Shown one piece after another: positions 10,390 to 19,484 of a stretch of 64,000 nucleotides of DNA. Both the position numbers and the translations under genes were made by a program. Where the stretch lies: NCBI RefSeq assembly GCF_004792695.1, contig NZ_SRXU01000007.1:124001-188000 (forward strand), written 5' to 3'. The notes under the pieces were generated by a model, which saw only the letters and a program-made list of their open reading frames with translations, did not search any database and was not told the origin of the DNA. The stretch is from Sphingomonas naasensis. Lineage in GTDB: Bacteria > Pseudomonadota > Alphaproteobacteria > Sphingomonadales > Sphingomonadaceae. Every line of letters begins with the position of its first letter. Positions within the stretch are counted from its first letter, which is position 1.

Positions 10390-11931
10390 ATGACTTTCTT
10401 CGAAAGCCTCGTCGCGCTGCTGCTGCTCGCCGTCGTGCTGCTGCAGGTCGCGCGGCGGACTTCGATCCCCTATCCGACGATGCTCGCGACGGCGGGGGTG
10501 ATCGTCGCATTGGTGCCGGGCAGCCCGGCGATCGCGCTCGAAGGCCATACCGCGCTGGCGCTGTTCATCGCGCCGGTGTTGCTCGACGCGGCGTTCGACT
10601 TTCCCCTCGCGGCGATCCGCCGGTTGTGGCGCCCGCTGGTCGCGCTGGCAGTGGTCGCGGTGCTGCTGACCACCGCGGTGGTCGCCTGGATCGGCTGGGC
10701 GTTCGCCGGATTGCCGATTGCGGCGGCGATCACGCTCGGCGCGATCGTCGCCCCGCCCGATGCCGCTGCGGCGACAACGGTGCTGCGCTCGGCGTCGCTG
10801 CCGCGCCGGGCGGTGCAGGAATTGACCGGCGAGAGCCTGCTCAACGACGCGACCGCATTGCTGCTGTTCAGCGCCGCGGTGGCGATCCAGAGCCATGGCG
10901 GAATCGACGGCGGCGTTGCGCTCCGGCTCGGCTTCGCGGTGCCCGGCGGGATCGCGCTGGGGCTCTTCTGCGCCTGGGCGTTCCGCTACATCATTCCCTA
11001 TACGCGTGGCTCGTTCGGCGGAAATCTCCTCGAGTTCGTCAATACCTTCGTCGCGTGGCTGGTCGCCGAACGGCTCGGCCTGTCGGCGGTGCTCTGCGTG
11101 GTGACGATGGCGATGTTCATCGCCAACGATCCCAAGATGGGGATCGACGCGCGCAACCGCGTCCAGTCGTTCGCGGTGTGGGGCGTCGCGGTGTTCGTGC
11201 TCAACGTCGTCGCCTTTCTGCTGATGGGGATGCAGGTGCGCGCGATCGTCGGCGGGATGGATCCCGATCGGCTGCGCGAGGCGGCGGGCGTCGCCGGGAT
11301 GATCGTCGCGGGCGTGGTGGTGACGCGGATCGTCTGGGTGCTGACCTATAATCGCCTCGCCGCGCATTTCCGCTGGCTGCGCGGCGACGAGAAACCCGCG
11401 AGCTTCGCGCAGGGCGTGGTGGTCGGCTGGTGCGGGATGCGCGGGCTGGTCACGCTGGCGACGTCGTTCGCGCTTCCCGCCGATTTCCCGCAGCGCGACC
11501 TGATCGTCCTGTCGGCCTTCGCCGTGGTCCTGGCGACGCTGGTGGTGCAGGGGCTCACGCTCACCCCGCTGATCCGACTGCTCGGGCTAGGCGAGGGTGA
11601 CGACGATCACGAGCGCATCGCGGCGCAGCGCGCGCTCGCCGAGGCCGCGCTCGCCGCGATCGGCGACACTCCCGGCCAGGTCGCCGCCGACATGCGGCGC
11701 CATTTCGAGATCGACCGCGACGCGCTCGACGGCCGCGGCGCCGCCTGCGCCGACTATAACGAGCGCCAGCGACTCAAGCTCAAGGCGATCGCAGCGGAGC
11801 GCGCGCGGCTGGGGGCATTGCGCGATTCGGACGCGATCGGCGCGGACGAGTTCGAGCGCCAGCAGGAAGCGCTAGACTGGCACGAGCTCGCGATCGGCCC
11901 CGCCGCGCGGCAGACGATCGAGGAAGGCTAG
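10390..11931 (+). CDS. CPA1-family Na+/H+ antiporter (NhaP-like)
   Basis: A 513-residue inner-membrane cation/proton antiporter. About 12 hydrophobic helices fill residues 1-400. The family signatures are the ion-binding stretch APPDAAAAT (121-129), GESLLNDATALLLF (147-160) and GWCGMRGLVTLATSF (about 347-361). A charged cytoplasmic tail of about 110 residues follows, rich in Glu, Arg and Ala and probably helical. It should contribute to pH and sodium homeostasis. It follows the hydrolase gene by 28 bases and may be cotranscribed. Confidence 0.93.
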   Translation: MTFFESLVALLLLAVVLLQVARRTSIPYPTMLATAGVIVALVPGSPAIALEGHTALALFIAPVLLDAAFDFPLAAIRRLWRPLVALAVVAVLLTTAVVAWIGWAFAGLPIAAAITLGAIVAPPDAAAATTVLRSASLPRRAVQELTGESLLNDATALLLFSAAVAIQSHGGIDGGVALRLGFAVPGGIALGLFCAWAFRYIIPYTRGSFGGNLLEFVNTFVAWLVAERLGLSAVLCVVTMAMFIANDPKMGIDARNRVQSFAVWGVAVFVLNVVAFLLMGMQVRAIVGGMDPDRLREAAGVAGMIVAGVVVTRIVWVLTYNRLAAHFRWLRGDEKPASFAQGVVVGWCGMRGLVTLATSFALPADFPQRDLIVLSAFAVVLATLVVQGLTLTPLIRLLGLGEGDDDHERIAAQRALAEAALAAIGDTPGQVAADMRRHFEIDRDALDGRGAACADYNERQRLKLKAIAAERARLGALRDSDAIGADEFERQQEALDWHELAIGPAARQTIEEG

Positions 11932-11963
11932 GGCGAAGACTGCGAATGGCGGGGATTGGGTGG

Positions 11964-12158
11964 TTAGCGGGCTTTCGCCAACTTCGTGCGTTCGGCCAGG
12001 CTATTCCATGCCGTAAGGCACAGCATGGAAGTCCAAGTTCCGTAGCCAGCGTGCCCATCTGACCAGAGTAGCAGGACGAAGTAAGCGGCAAGCCCGATGC
12101 TTAGCGCGATGCGGATCAGCCGCATGGCAGGATGAAGAAGGAGCAGCTGCAAGGTCAT
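11964..12158 (-). CDS. Possible small membrane protein (uncertain)
   Basis: A 64-codon frame with one clear hydrophobic helix (LIRIALSIGLAAYFVLLLW) and a second weaker apolar stretch (TWTSMLCLTAW). It is the most protein-like frame in the 320-base interval 11932-12251. That interval has less G/C bias at third positions than its neighbours. The ribosome site is poor and I recognise no family, so this may be non-coding. The rest of the interval shows nothing else. Confidence 0.4.
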   Translation of the reverse strand: MTLQLLLLHPAMRLIRIALSIGLAAYFVLLLWSDGHAGYGTWTSMLCLTAWNSLAERTKLAKAR

Positions 12159-12251
12159 TCCGAGCTTTCTCGTCGCTTTCCACCATCCTACGGGTGATCA
12201 TCAACCTCCGCAATTGAGGCGAAAGCCGCCATTCCGTTACGGTCTCCCCGC

Positions 12252-12707
12252 CTAGAGCACCCGCGACAGGAAGCGGCTGAACGGGTCTTCCTTATAGTCG
12301 CCGAACGGGCCGGTCTCGGTGAAGCCGAACTGGCGGTACAGCGCATGCGCGGGCTCGAACGCTTCGCCCGATCCGGTTTCGAGGCTGAGCCTTTTGTAGC
12401 CGCGCGCCCGCGCCACGCCGAGAATGTGCGAGACCAATGCGGCCCCGGTGCCGCGCCGCAGATGCTCGGCCGAAGTCCGCATCGACTTGATCTCGCCATG
12501 CTCCGCGTCGAGCTGCTTGAGCGCGCCGCAGCCGAGCAGGTCCTCGCCGTCCCAAGCGGTCCACAAGGTCACCCCCGGCGCGCGCAGCCCCGACAGGTCG
12601 AGGAAATGGCAGCTGCCCTCGGGCGAGTTCGCGAGCATCCCCGCGAAATGCACGTTGAGCAGCGCGACGACGCGCGGGTCGTCGAGTCCCCCCTCGCGGA
12701 TCTCCAT
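12252..12707 (-). CDS. GNAT-family N-acetyltransferase
   Basis: A 151-residue acetyl-CoA-dependent acetyltransferase. Motif A can be seen in STSAEHLRRGTGAALVSHIL-type sequence (RRGTGAAL, about 88-95) for pyrophosphate binding. A late motif B, HALYRQFGFTETGPFGDY, is like those of PhnO/YafP-type acetyltransferases. The acceptor is unknown. Its ATG shares one base with the stop of the carboxypeptidase gene (TGATG), so the two are translationally coupled. Confidence 0.88.
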   Translation of the reverse strand: MEIREGGLDDPRVVALLNVHFAGMLANSPEGSCHFLDLSGLRAPGVTLWTAWDGEDLLGCGALKQLDAEHGEIKSMRTSAEHLRRGTGAALVSHILGVARARGYKRLSLETGSGEAFEPAHALYRQFGFTETGPFGDYKEDPFSRFLSRVL

Positions 12708-13825
12708 CAGATTTCGTCGATCATGCCGGCGAGCGTATCGAGACAGGCATGCGCCAGCACCTTGCAGCGCGCCGGCGACCAGCCGAACTCGGCATCGGCA
12801 TTCGCGTCATGGTCCTTGAACGGCATTTCGAGCGTCATCGAGACCGCGCCGAAGCGTTCCGCCAGCTGGTTGGTCGACATCGCCAGATTGGCCTTGCCCG
12901 GCGCCGACTTCTCATAGCCGAGATCGAGCTGGAATTCGGGCGTGGTCTTGGCCAGCCGGCGGGCGAAATCGTAGAATTTCTCGCCGAGCGCGTCGGTCCA
13001 GCTCGGAATGCCTTCGAAGCCGGCGAGGAAATTGGCGGGAATCGCCTCGTCGCCATGGACGTCCATCGCGAAATCGACGCCGGTCTCGTCCATGCGGTTG
13101 CGCACCGCGAGGACCTCGGGGCTCTTTTCGGCCGTGGGCGAATGCCATTCGCGGTTGAGGTTGATGCCCGCGGCGTTGGTGCGCAGATGCCCGCGGCGCG
13201 AGCCGTCGGGGTTCATGTTGGGGACGATGTGGAACGTCGCCTTTTCGCGCAGCGCATGCGTGGTGCGATCGTCGAGGTCGGTCAGCTTCTCGAGCGCGCC
13301 TTCCATCCACCATTCGGCCATGGTCTCGCCGGGATGCTGGCGGGCATAGAGCCAGACCTGCTTGGGCCCTTCGCCCAGCGTCAGGCAGTCGATCGGCTGG
13401 CCGTCGAGGGTAACGCCCAGCTCGCGGTGCGAGACCCCCGGCTGCGCGGCCATCCGCGTGACCAGATCGTGATGCCGTTCCATCGAATAGGGCGCGAAAT
13501 AGGCGAACCAGACGATGTCGCTGTCGATCGCCCGGGTGAAGCTGAGCACGCCATCGGCGTACTCGCTGTCGCTGGTGCGCCAATGCGCGCGGTCGGTGCT
13601 CCAGCGCGTCTTGTAGCCCGGCCAGCCGAACGGATAGGCGGCGCCCGCGGCATTGAGGATGCGGAAGGTGAGCGTGCGCCCCTTCGCCCCTGCCAGCCGG
13701 AAATGGAACCACTGGTAGAAATCGGACAGGTGGTCGGTGACGATCTCGAGATCGACCCGGTCGCCGTCGATCGCCACCACGCGGATGTTGCCGCCGTCGA
13801 ACGCGGCGTTGATCTGGATGCTCAT
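12707..13825 (-). CDS. M14-family cytosolic-type zinc carboxypeptidase
   Basis: A 372-residue protein without a signal peptide. Residues 1-115 form the beta-sandwich domain characteristic of cytosolic carboxypeptidases (Nna1/CCP-like). The catalytic domain has the zinc ligands H164 and E167 (RQHPGE) and H257 (DVHGD), substrate residues NREW (224-227) and the general base E333 (TLEMPF). Eukaryotic relatives trim polyglutamate; the bacterial substrate is unknown. The ATG at 13825 overlaps the upstream lipoprotein stop by four bases. Confidence 0.92.
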   Translation of the reverse strand: MSIQINAAFDGGNIRVVAIDGDRVDLEIVTDHLSDFYQWFHFRLAGAKGRTLTFRILNAAGAAYPFGWPGYKTRWSTDRAHWRTSDSEYADGVLSFTRAIDSDIVWFAYFAPYSMERHHDLVTRMAAQPGVSHRELGVTLDGQPIDCLTLGEGPKQVWLYARQHPGETMAEWWMEGALEKLTDLDDRTTHALREKATFHIVPNMNPDGSRRGHLRTNAAGINLNREWHSPTAEKSPEVLAVRNRMDETGVDFAMDVHGDEAIPANFLAGFEGIPSWTDALGEKFYDFARRLAKTTPEFQLDLGYEKSAPGKANLAMSTNQLAERFGAVSMTLEMPFKDHDANADAEFGWSPARCKVLAHACLDTLAGMIDEI

Positions 13826-14430
13826 TTGACCGTGGTAGTGATGCCTGACTCGCCTGGGAAGTCCCTGAACAGCGCATAGGCGAGCCGCGCCGCCTCGTCG
13901 CGCGGATCGCTCCCCGGCTTGCCGCTCACCGATTCGGTCACCGCGCGGCCTTCCCACAAGGTGGTGTTGTCGCTGCGCCGGCGCAGCTGGACGGTCAGCT
14001 CCGAGCCGTAGATCTCGCGGGTCTTGCCGCCGATCCCGAATGAAAGCCCGCCGCCGACGCCGACCGCGCTGCGCCGGCCGCCGCTGATGCTGCCGCCGCC
14101 CAGCCCGATCGAGACCGGAGGCGGCTCGCGATAGGCGCCGCGCGAGGCGCGGGTGAACGAGACCGCGGCGATATAGCCCGATTGCATGTCGCCGTTCGAC
14201 TGGACGAAGCCCAGCCGCGCGAGCTCGGCGCCGACCGCATCGGCATAGAGCTGGAACTCGGGGCTGATCTGCGCCGCGCCGCTCGCGGGCTCGATCGAGA
14301 TGCTGGTGCGCTCGGTCAGCGCGCCGATATGATAGCGCGTGACGTCGACGGGCGCGTGGCGCGGCGTGGTCGCGCAACCGCCGGCGCAAAACGCCGCGCC
14401 CAGGGCTGCAACGCTGAGAATCCTGTTCAC
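13822..14430 (-). CDS. DUF4136-like outer-membrane lipoprotein
   Basis: With the GTG at 14430 the protein is 202 residues and opens [21 protein letters not shown], a lipoprotein signal with the modified Cys near residue 19. The body has the DUF4136 pattern: an Asp/Val-rich first strand, a conserved [15 protein letters not shown] helix, a Gly-rich middle ([12 protein letters not shown]) and a closing segment [19 protein letters not shown]. The function of the family is unknown. It is the first gene of a three-gene coupled operon with the carboxypeptidase and the acetyltransferase. Confidence 0.82.
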   Translation of the reverse strand: MNRILSVAALGAAFCAGGCATTPRHAPVDVTRYHIGALTERTSISIEPASGAAQISPEFQLYADAVGAELARLGFVQSNGDMQSGYIAAVSFTRASRGAYREPPPVSIGLGGGSISGGRRSAVGVGGGLSFGIGGKTREIYGSELTVQLRRRSDNTTLWEGRAVTESVSGKPGSDPRDEAARLAYALFRDFPGESGITTTVK

Positions 14431-14594
14431 CGGCCACTGCCTCCTGTCTCTCGGGGAGCACGCCCCGCCGCACCTCAACCCTGCCCACCGCGAGTCGGTT
14501 CCGCAAGGGCGGTAGCGCCTTGACTTGGCGACCCTCCCCCTATAGGCGGGCGCCTCTTTTCCAGACACACATTCAGTTGAGAAGCGAATCGGTC

Positions 14595-14720
14595 ATGAAG
14601 ATCGTGAATTCATTGAAGTCGCTCAAGGGGCGCCACCGCGACAACCGCGTGATCCGCCGCCGTGGCCGGATCTACGTGATCAACAAGACGAATCGCCGGT
14701 TCAAGGCCCGCCAGGGCTAA
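14595..14720 (+). CDS. rpmJ: 50S ribosomal protein L36
   Basis: A 41-residue, highly basic protein beginning [16 protein letters not shown] and ending [12 protein letters not shown]. It is the cysteine-free L36 type (no CxxC zinc site) that is standard in alphaproteobacteria. It is a structural protein of the large ribosomal subunit. The ATG at 14595 fits the known length exactly. The HAD gene follows nine bases after the stop. Confidence 0.97.
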   Translation: MKIVNSLKSLKGRHRDNRVIRRRGRIYVINKTNRRFKARQG

Positions 14721-14728
14721 TTCCGGAC

Positions 14729-15343
14729 GTGGGGACCCCGTCGGCCGTCATCTTCGATGTCGGCAAGGTCCTCTTCGAATGGGATCCGCGTTATCTCTAC
14801 GAGCGCCTGATCGACGACGATCAGGCGCTCGAAGCGTTTCTGGCGAACGTGGTCACGAGGGAATGGCATTTTCAGCACGATGCCGGGCGTCCGTTCGCGG
14901 AGACCTCGGCCGAGCTGAGCGCGCAATATCCTGAGCATGCCGGGCTGATCGCCGCCTGGGGCCCGCGCTTCAACGAGACCATCCCGCACGCCGTGCCCGG
15001 CATGGTCGAGATCGTCCGCGAGCTCGATGCCGCGGGCGTACCGCTGTTCGCGATCACCAATTTCTCGGGCGAGTTCTGGCGCGCCTGGGTGCCGCAATAT
15101 GCCGAGCTGTTCGATCGTTTCCGCGACGTCGTCGTGTCGGGCGACGAGAAGCTGGTGAAGCCCGATCCCGCGATCTACGCGCTCGCGCTGAAGCGATTCG
15201 GGCTCGATGGCCCCGACGCGGTGTTCGTCGACGACAGCCCCGCCAATGTCGCGAGCGCGCGCGACGCCGGCATCCATGCGGTGCTGTTCACCACCGCCGC
15301 CGATTTCCGCGCCGAGCTGGTGCGACTCGGGCTGCTTTCCTGA
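14729..15343 (+). CDS. HAD-superfamily hydrolase (subfamily IA, haloacid dehalogenase/phosphatase-like)
   Basis: A 204-residue protein starting at GTG 14729. Motif I is VIFDVGKVLFEW (nucleophile Asp near residue 9, with the second Asp replaced in DVGK). Motif II is the Asn/Ser in AITNFSGEF, motif III the Lys in EKLVKPDPAIY, and motif IV VFVDDSPANV. The DVG form of motif I is common in YihX-like sugar phosphatases and dehalogenase-like members. The substrate is not predictable. It is probably cotranscribed with rpmJ. Confidence 0.9.
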   Translation: MGTPSAVIFDVGKVLFEWDPRYLYERLIDDDQALEAFLANVVTREWHFQHDAGRPFAETSAELSAQYPEHAGLIAAWGPRFNETIPHAVPGMVEIVRELDAAGVPLFAITNFSGEFWRAWVPQYAELFDRFRDVVVSGDEKLVKPDPAIYALALKRFGLDGPDAVFVDDSPANVASARDAGIHAVLFTTAADFRAELVRLGLLS

Positions 15344-15349
15344 TTTAAA

Positions 15350-15377
15350 ATCCTCCCCCGCTTTCGCGAGGGAGGAT
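15350..15377. terminator. Hairpin between convergent HAD and pyk genes (possible bidirectional terminator)
   Basis: The arms ATCCTCCC (15350-15357) and GGGAGGAT (15370-15377) with a short inner CGC/GCG pairing form a strong stem in the 43-base gap between two convergent stops. Its core resembles the REP-like hairpin at 6795. The A-rich run before the left arm gives U residues for termination of pyk on the minus strand. Confidence 0.7.
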
Positions 15378-15386
15378 CGATAAGCC

Positions 15387-16856
15387 TCAGCTATCGCTGG
15401 GGCCGGTGTAATTCTTCAGCTCGTCGCCGAGGATGGTGACGACGTGGAGCACGTTGGTCGATCCCGGCGTCTTGAACGGCACGCCCGCGCAGACCACGAT
15501 TCGCTCGCCTGCGCCGGCCAGCTTGTGGCGCAGCGCCATCCGCTTGGCCTTGGCGACCATCTCCTCGAACGAATCGACGTCGCGGGTATGGACCGCATGG
15601 CTTCCCCAGAGCAGGCCGGTGCGCCGCGCGGTGTCGATCTTGGGCGTGAGCACGACGATCGGCACGGTCGGGCGCTCGCGGGCGATTCGCCGCGCGGTCG
15701 AGCCCGAGCTGGTGAAGCAGACGATCGCCGAGGCCGACACCGTCCGCGCGATGTTCTTCGCTGCCTCGGCCAGCGCATCCGCAGTCGTCGGGTCGGGGCG
15801 GGTGACGGTGAAGTGGACGCGGTCGCCATGCGCGGGGTCGCGCTCCACGGCATCGGCGATCGAGTTCATCATCGCCACCGATTCGCACGGCCATTTGCCC
15901 GCGGCGCTCTCGGCCGAGAGCATGATCGCGTCGGCGCCGTCATAGACCGCGGTGGCGACGTCGGAGACCTCGGCGCGAGTCGGCGAAGGCGAATCGATCA
16001 TCGATTCGAGCATCTGCGTCGCGACGATCACCGGGCGGCCCATCCGCCGCGCGGTCTCGACGATGCGCTTCTGCAACGGCGGGACCGACTGCGGCGGCAA
16101 CTCGACGCCGAGATCGCCGCGCGCGACCATCACGCCGTCGCATTGCTCCATGATCTCGTCGAGCCGCGCGATCGCGCTCGGCTTCTCGATCTTGGCGAGC
16201 AAGGCCGCCTTGCCGCCGATCAGCCGGCGCGCCTCCATCAGATCCTCGGGCCGCTGGACGAAGCTCAGCGCGATCCAGTCGACGCCCTGCTCGACCGCGA
16301 AGGCGAGGTCGCTGCGGTCCTTCTCGGTCAGCGCGGCGAGCGGCAGCACCATGTCGGGGACGTTGAGCCCCTTCGAATTGGACAGCGTGCCGCCGACCTC
16401 GACTCGCGTCACCAGCCGATCCTTCTCGACCGCGGTGACCCGCAGCACCATCTTGCCGTCGTCGAGCAGCAGCCGCGCATCGGGATGCGCCGCCTCGAAG
16501 ATCTCGCGGTGCGGCAGCTGGACCCGGGTCGAGTCGCCCGGAGCCGAATCGCGATCGAGCACGAAGGCGTCGCCGGTGTTGAGCACGACCTTGCCCTCGG
16601 CGAACTTGCCGACGCGCAGCTTGGGGCCCTGCAGATCGGCGAGGATCGTGGTCGGCCGGCCGAACTTCTTCTCGAGCCCGCGGATCGCCTCGATCACCGG
16701 CACCTTCGACGCCTGGTCGCCATGGCTCATATTGACCCGGAAGGCATCGGCCCCCGCCTCGAACAGCTTCGCGATCATCTCGGGCGTGTTGCTCGCCGGC
16801 CCGAGGGTCGCGAGAACGCGGACTTTACGGCTGCGGGGGCTGATTGCCTTGGTCAT
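15387..16856 (-). CDS. pyk: Pyruvate kinase
   Basis: A 489-residue cytoplasmic enzyme making pyruvate and ATP from phosphoenolpyruvate and ADP. Seen in order: the N-terminal RVLATLGPAS, FRVNMSHGD (about 40-48), the signature LLAKIEKPSAIARLDEIM with the catalytic Lys, the metal-binding Glu and Asp in VARGDLGVELP, and the substrate loop ATQMLESMIDSPSPTRAEV. A C-terminal allosteric-type domain completes the protein. It is monocistronic and divergent from the DUF1244 gene. Confidence 0.97.
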   Translation of the reverse strand: MTKAISPRSRKVRVLATLGPASNTPEMIAKLFEAGADAFRVNMSHGDQASKVPVIEAIRGLEKKFGRPTTILADLQGPKLRVGKFAEGKVVLNTGDAFVLDRDSAPGDSTRVQLPHREIFEAAHPDARLLLDDGKMVLRVTAVEKDRLVTRVEVGGTLSNSKGLNVPDMVLPLAALTEKDRSDLAFAVEQGVDWIALSFVQRPEDLMEARRLIGGKAALLAKIEKPSAIARLDEIMEQCDGVMVARGDLGVELPPQSVPPLQKRIVETARRMGRPVIVATQMLESMIDSPSPTRAEVSDVATAVYDGADAIMLSAESAAGKWPCESVAMMNSIADAVERDPAHGDRVHFTVTRPDPTTADALAEAAKNIARTVSASAIVCFTSSGSTARRIARERPTVPIVVLTPKIDTARRTGLLWGSHAVHTRDVDSFEEMVAKAKRMALRHKLAGAGERIVVCAGVPFKTPGSTNVLHVVTILGDELKNYTGPSDS

Positions 16857-16924
16857 ATGTTCTGGTTCCTTGTGCGGGCCCGCCTCTAACCACTAAATTG
16901 CGTCGATCAACCATGGAGGTGCAT

Positions 16925-17293
16925 GTGCCGACACTCGATACCCTGGATGACGCAGTGGCGGCCAAGGCGTTCCGGCGGCTCGTCCGGCATCTGCGGCATC
17001 GCAGCGATGCCCAGAACATCGATCTGATGGGCCTTGCCGGCTTTTGCCGCAATTGCCTCAGCGATTGGGTCGCCGAGGCGGGCGGGATGCGCAAGGAGGA
17101 GGGGCGCGAGATCGTCTATGGCATGCCCTATGCCGAGTGGAGGATGCGCCACCATCTCGAGGCGACGCCCGAGCAGCTCGCGCGGATGGAGGAGAGCATG
17201 AAGCGCAACCATGTCGAGGCGGCGCTCGACGACGCGCTCGACGACAGCTTCCCGGCGAGCGATCCGCCCGCGATGACCGATCCGAGCCGCTGA
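16925..17293 (+). CDS. DUF1244 family protein
   Basis: A small cytoplasmic protein whose core DAQNIDLMGLAGFCRNCLSD with its paired Cys is the DUF1244 signature, followed by YGMPYAEWRM. The tail DDSFPASDPPAMTDPSR is the acidic FPASDPP motif seen on many small alphaproteobacterial proteins. An ATG at 16913 is available, but GGAGG at 16915-16919 stands five bases before the GTG at 16925, so the GTG start (122 residues) is preferred. The function is unknown; some relatives have been proposed to bind metal or RNA through the Cys pair. Confidence 0.85.
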   Translation: MPTLDTLDDAVAAKAFRRLVRHLRHRSDAQNIDLMGLAGFCRNCLSDWVAEAGGMRKEEGREIVYGMPYAEWRMRHHLEATPEQLARMEESMKRNHVEAALDDALDDSFPASDPPAMTDPSR

Positions 17294-17383
17294 CCACGAC
17301 GAAGCGACCAAGGCCGCTTCCGGCGCTGCGAACGCCGCCCTGACGTGATTGCTGCCAAGTGACTACAGATGTAGTCGTTTGGC

Positions 17384-19036
17384 ATGAAATTGCTCGCTTT
17401 GCTCCTCGCTTCCGCGATCGTCCCCGCGGCCCAGGCGCGTCCCACCGACCCGCCGACCGCCGCGGTCGATGCCATCTTCCAGCAATGGAGCACCCCGACG
17501 AGCCCGGGCTGCGCGGTCGCCGTCTCGCGTGACGGCAGGCTGTTGCTCGAACGCGCTTACGGGCGCGCTTCGGTCGAGGCGGGCATCGCCAACACGCCGC
17601 AGACGGCGTTCCATCTCGCCTCGCTCTCGAAGCAATTCACGGCCTTCGCGGTCCTGTTGCTCGAGGGCGAGGGCAAGCTTTCGACGCAGGACGATGTTCG
17701 CAAATATGTGCCCGAGCTGCACGCGTTCGCCCGCCCGATCACGATCGCGCATCTGCTCCACCATAGCAGCGGGCTCCGCGACCAGTTGTCGCTGTTCTGG
17801 CTGCAGGGCCGTCGCGGCGAGGATACGATCGGGCAGGACGATGCGCTGCGGGTGATCTCGGGCCAGCGCGAGCTCAATTTCCCGACCGGGACCGCTTTCG
17901 GCTATTCCAACTCCAACTACGATCTGCTCGCGCTGATCGTCGAGCGCGCCTCGGGCAGGAAATTCGCCGATTTCCTCTCCGAACGCATCTTCCAGCCGCT
18001 CGGCATGACGCGGACCTATGTCGTCACCGATCATCACCGGATCCATGCCGGCCAGGCCTCGGGCTACGGCATCGGCGACGACAAGCAATATGAGCGGCGC
18101 ACGCTCGCTTATTCGAACTACGGGTCGACCGACATCCGCTCGACGGCCGAGGATCTGTCGCTCTGGGCGGCGAATTTCGATCGCCCCAAGGTCGGGTCGC
18201 CAGCGGTTCTCGCCGCGATGCTCCGCGGCGACGCGGTGACGCATTATGGCGGCGGGCTAGCGATCGGGAAGTATCGCGGCGTTTCGGTGGCGACGCATAG
18301 CGGGCTCGATCCGGGCTATGTCAGCCATTTCATGCTGGTGCCCGCGCAGCGTTTCGCGGTTTCGGTGCTGTGCAATGTCGAGCTCGACGATCCGGTGATC
18401 TTCGCGCGCAAGATCGCCGATCTCTACCTCGCCGATGTGTTGAAGGACGAGGCGAAGCCGCCGCAGGTCGCCGTGCCCGCGGCCGAGCTCGCGCGGATCG
18501 CCGGCAGCTATCGCGATTCCGGCGGGATGGGCTTCCTCGTCCAGCTCCGCGACGGCAAGCTGATGATGCAGGGCGGCGATCCGATGATCCCGCACGGCAA
18601 GGGGCTGTTCTCCTCGACCTACGCGCCGGTGACCTTCGCCTTTTCAGGCGAGGCGCCGGCGCGCACGCTGACGATCGTGGAGCCCGGCGGCGAGCATGTC
18701 GCGACGCGCTATGCGCGCCGGCCGGCCGAGCCGCTCACCACCGAGCGTATGACCGACTATCTCGGTGACTATTACAGCCCCGAACTCGCCACGATCGTCA
18801 CGGTCGAGCGGCGCAAGGACGAGCTGTGGATCAAGGGTCCGGGCTGGGCCGCGCGCATCGAGCAGCCGCCGCCCGATTTCCGCGAGGCCGATTCGTTCGA
18901 CACCCGATCGGTCGCCGGCATGATTCGCTTCCGCCGCGACGCCGCGGGCAAGGTGACCGAGCTCACCAGCACCAACGGCCGCGTCGTCGACGTGCGATTC
19001 CTGCGCGTGGAGGGGTTGCCGAAGCTCGGGGCTTGA
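17384..19036 (+). CDS. Secreted beta-lactamase-fold serine hydrolase (class C / esterase-like)
   Basis: A 550-residue exported protein. A signal peptide at 1-18 (ends AAQA) precedes a penicillin-binding-protein-like domain with the nucleophile S80 and K83 (SLSK), Y173 and N175 (YSN), and a third-motif HSG in VATHSGLDPG. After about residue 370 there is a second, beta-rich domain of about 170 residues, as in large esterase/peptidase members. The substrate may be a D-amino peptide or an ester. Antibiotic resistance should not be assumed from this family alone. Confidence 0.9.
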   Translation: MKLLALLLASAIVPAAQARPTDPPTAAVDAIFQQWSTPTSPGCAVAVSRDGRLLLERAYGRASVEAGIANTPQTAFHLASLSKQFTAFAVLLLEGEGKLSTQDDVRKYVPELHAFARPITIAHLLHHSSGLRDQLSLFWLQGRRGEDTIGQDDALRVISGQRELNFPTGTAFGYSNSNYDLLALIVERASGRKFADFLSERIFQPLGMTRTYVVTDHHRIHAGQASGYGIGDDKQYERRTLAYSNYGSTDIRSTAEDLSLWAANFDRPKVGSPAVLAAMLRGDAVTHYGGGLAIGKYRGVSVATHSGLDPGYVSHFMLVPAQRFAVSVLCNVELDDPVIFARKIADLYLADVLKDEAKPPQVAVPAAELARIAGSYRDSGGMGFLVQLRDGKLMMQGGDPMIPHGKGLFSSTYAPVTFAFSGEAPARTLTIVEPGGEHVATRYARRPAEPLTTERMTDYLGDYYSPELATIVTVERRKDELWIKGPGWAARIEQPPPDFREADSFDTRSVAGMIRFRRDAAGKVTELTSTNGRVVDVRFLRVEGLPKLGA

Positions 19037-19097
19037 GCGGGGCGGCGCGGTCCGATAATCGCGCCGCTTTACCCGATCTTCTTCAGGAGCTTTCCCC

Positions 19098-19334
19098 TTG
19101 TCCGATTCGATTTCCGCCGAACAGCTGCGCCTTTTCATCGAGCGGATCGAGCGCCTCGAAGAGGAGAAGAAGGGCATCGCCGACGACATCAAGGACGTCT
19201 ACGCAGAAGCCAAGTCGACCGGCTTCGACGTCAAGACGATGCGCTCGATCGTCCGCCTGCGGCGGATGGAGAAGCATCACCGCGACGAAGCTGAGATGCT
19301 GCTCGAGACCTACAAGCAGGCGCTGGGGATCTGA
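19098..19334 (+). CDS. GapR-like DNA-binding protein (DUF2312)
   Basis: A 78-residue helical protein, [25 protein letters not shown] onward, with the [16 protein letters not shown] core typical of DUF2312. In Caulobacter the homologue GapR is an essential nucleoid protein that clamps over-twisted DNA ahead of replication and transcription forks. No ATG or GTG fits: the start is TTG at 19098, with AGGAGC at 19085-19090 seven bases upstream. It is a single gene between a hydrolase gene and a repeat element. Confidence 0.92.
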   Translation: MSDSISAEQLRLFIERIERLEEEKKGIADDIKDVYAEAKSTGFDVKTMRSIVRLRRMEKHHRDEAEMLLETYKQALGI

Positions 19335-19342
19335 GGATGTTC

Positions 19343-19420
19343 GTGCTCCTGCGAAAGCAGGAGCCCAGGGCCGCAAGCGACGCGCCCTGTCACTCTGGGC
19401 TCCTGCTTTCGCCGGAGCAC
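19343..19420. repeat. Extragenic inverted repeat, GCTCCTGCGAAAGCAGGAGC type
   Basis: The left unit GTGCTCCTGCGAAAGCAGGA with trailing GCCCAGGG is mirrored on the right by CTGGGCTCCTGCTTTCGCCG and GAGCAC. Each unit is itself a hairpin and the two units pair with each other. It starts nine bases after the gapR-like stop. The organisation is that of a two-unit REP (BIME-like) element, and a related version stands at 43569-43674. Confidence 0.82.
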
Positions 19421-19456
19421 TTTGCTTTGCTGGTTTGATCCAATCCTTTATGGGGT

Positions 19457-19484
19457 CCCCGCAAAGTGCACTTTGCGGGGTTTT
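19457..19484 (+). promoter_or_regulatory. Perfect 24-base palindrome with T-run directly before the yebC start
   Basis: Bases 19457-19480 form a perfect palindrome (CCCCGCAAAGTG then its complement) and are followed by TTTT at 19481-19484. The yebC ATG is at 19487. As RNA this has the form of an intrinsic terminator, but it lies where the ribosome-binding site should be, and the only G-rich anti-SD match (GGGG, 19477-19480) is inside the right arm. It might control yebC translation or transcription. Confidence 0.6.

Noticed and set aside
12001..12213. An alternative 70-codon frame in the gap after the antiporter
   Set aside because: It lacks a ribosome site and hydrophobic or domain features; the overlapping 64-codon frame is the better, though still weak, candidate.
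12707..14506. A single long frame joining the carboxypeptidase with upstream sequence
   Set aside because: The upstream part overlaps the lipoprotein gene in another frame; the ATGA overlap at 13822-13825 marks the true carboxypeptidase start.
17384..19036. Calling the serine hydrolase an AmpC resistance gene
   Set aside because: SxxK and YxN are shared by esterases and D-peptidases; the extra C-terminal domain and single-gene context give no support for resistance.
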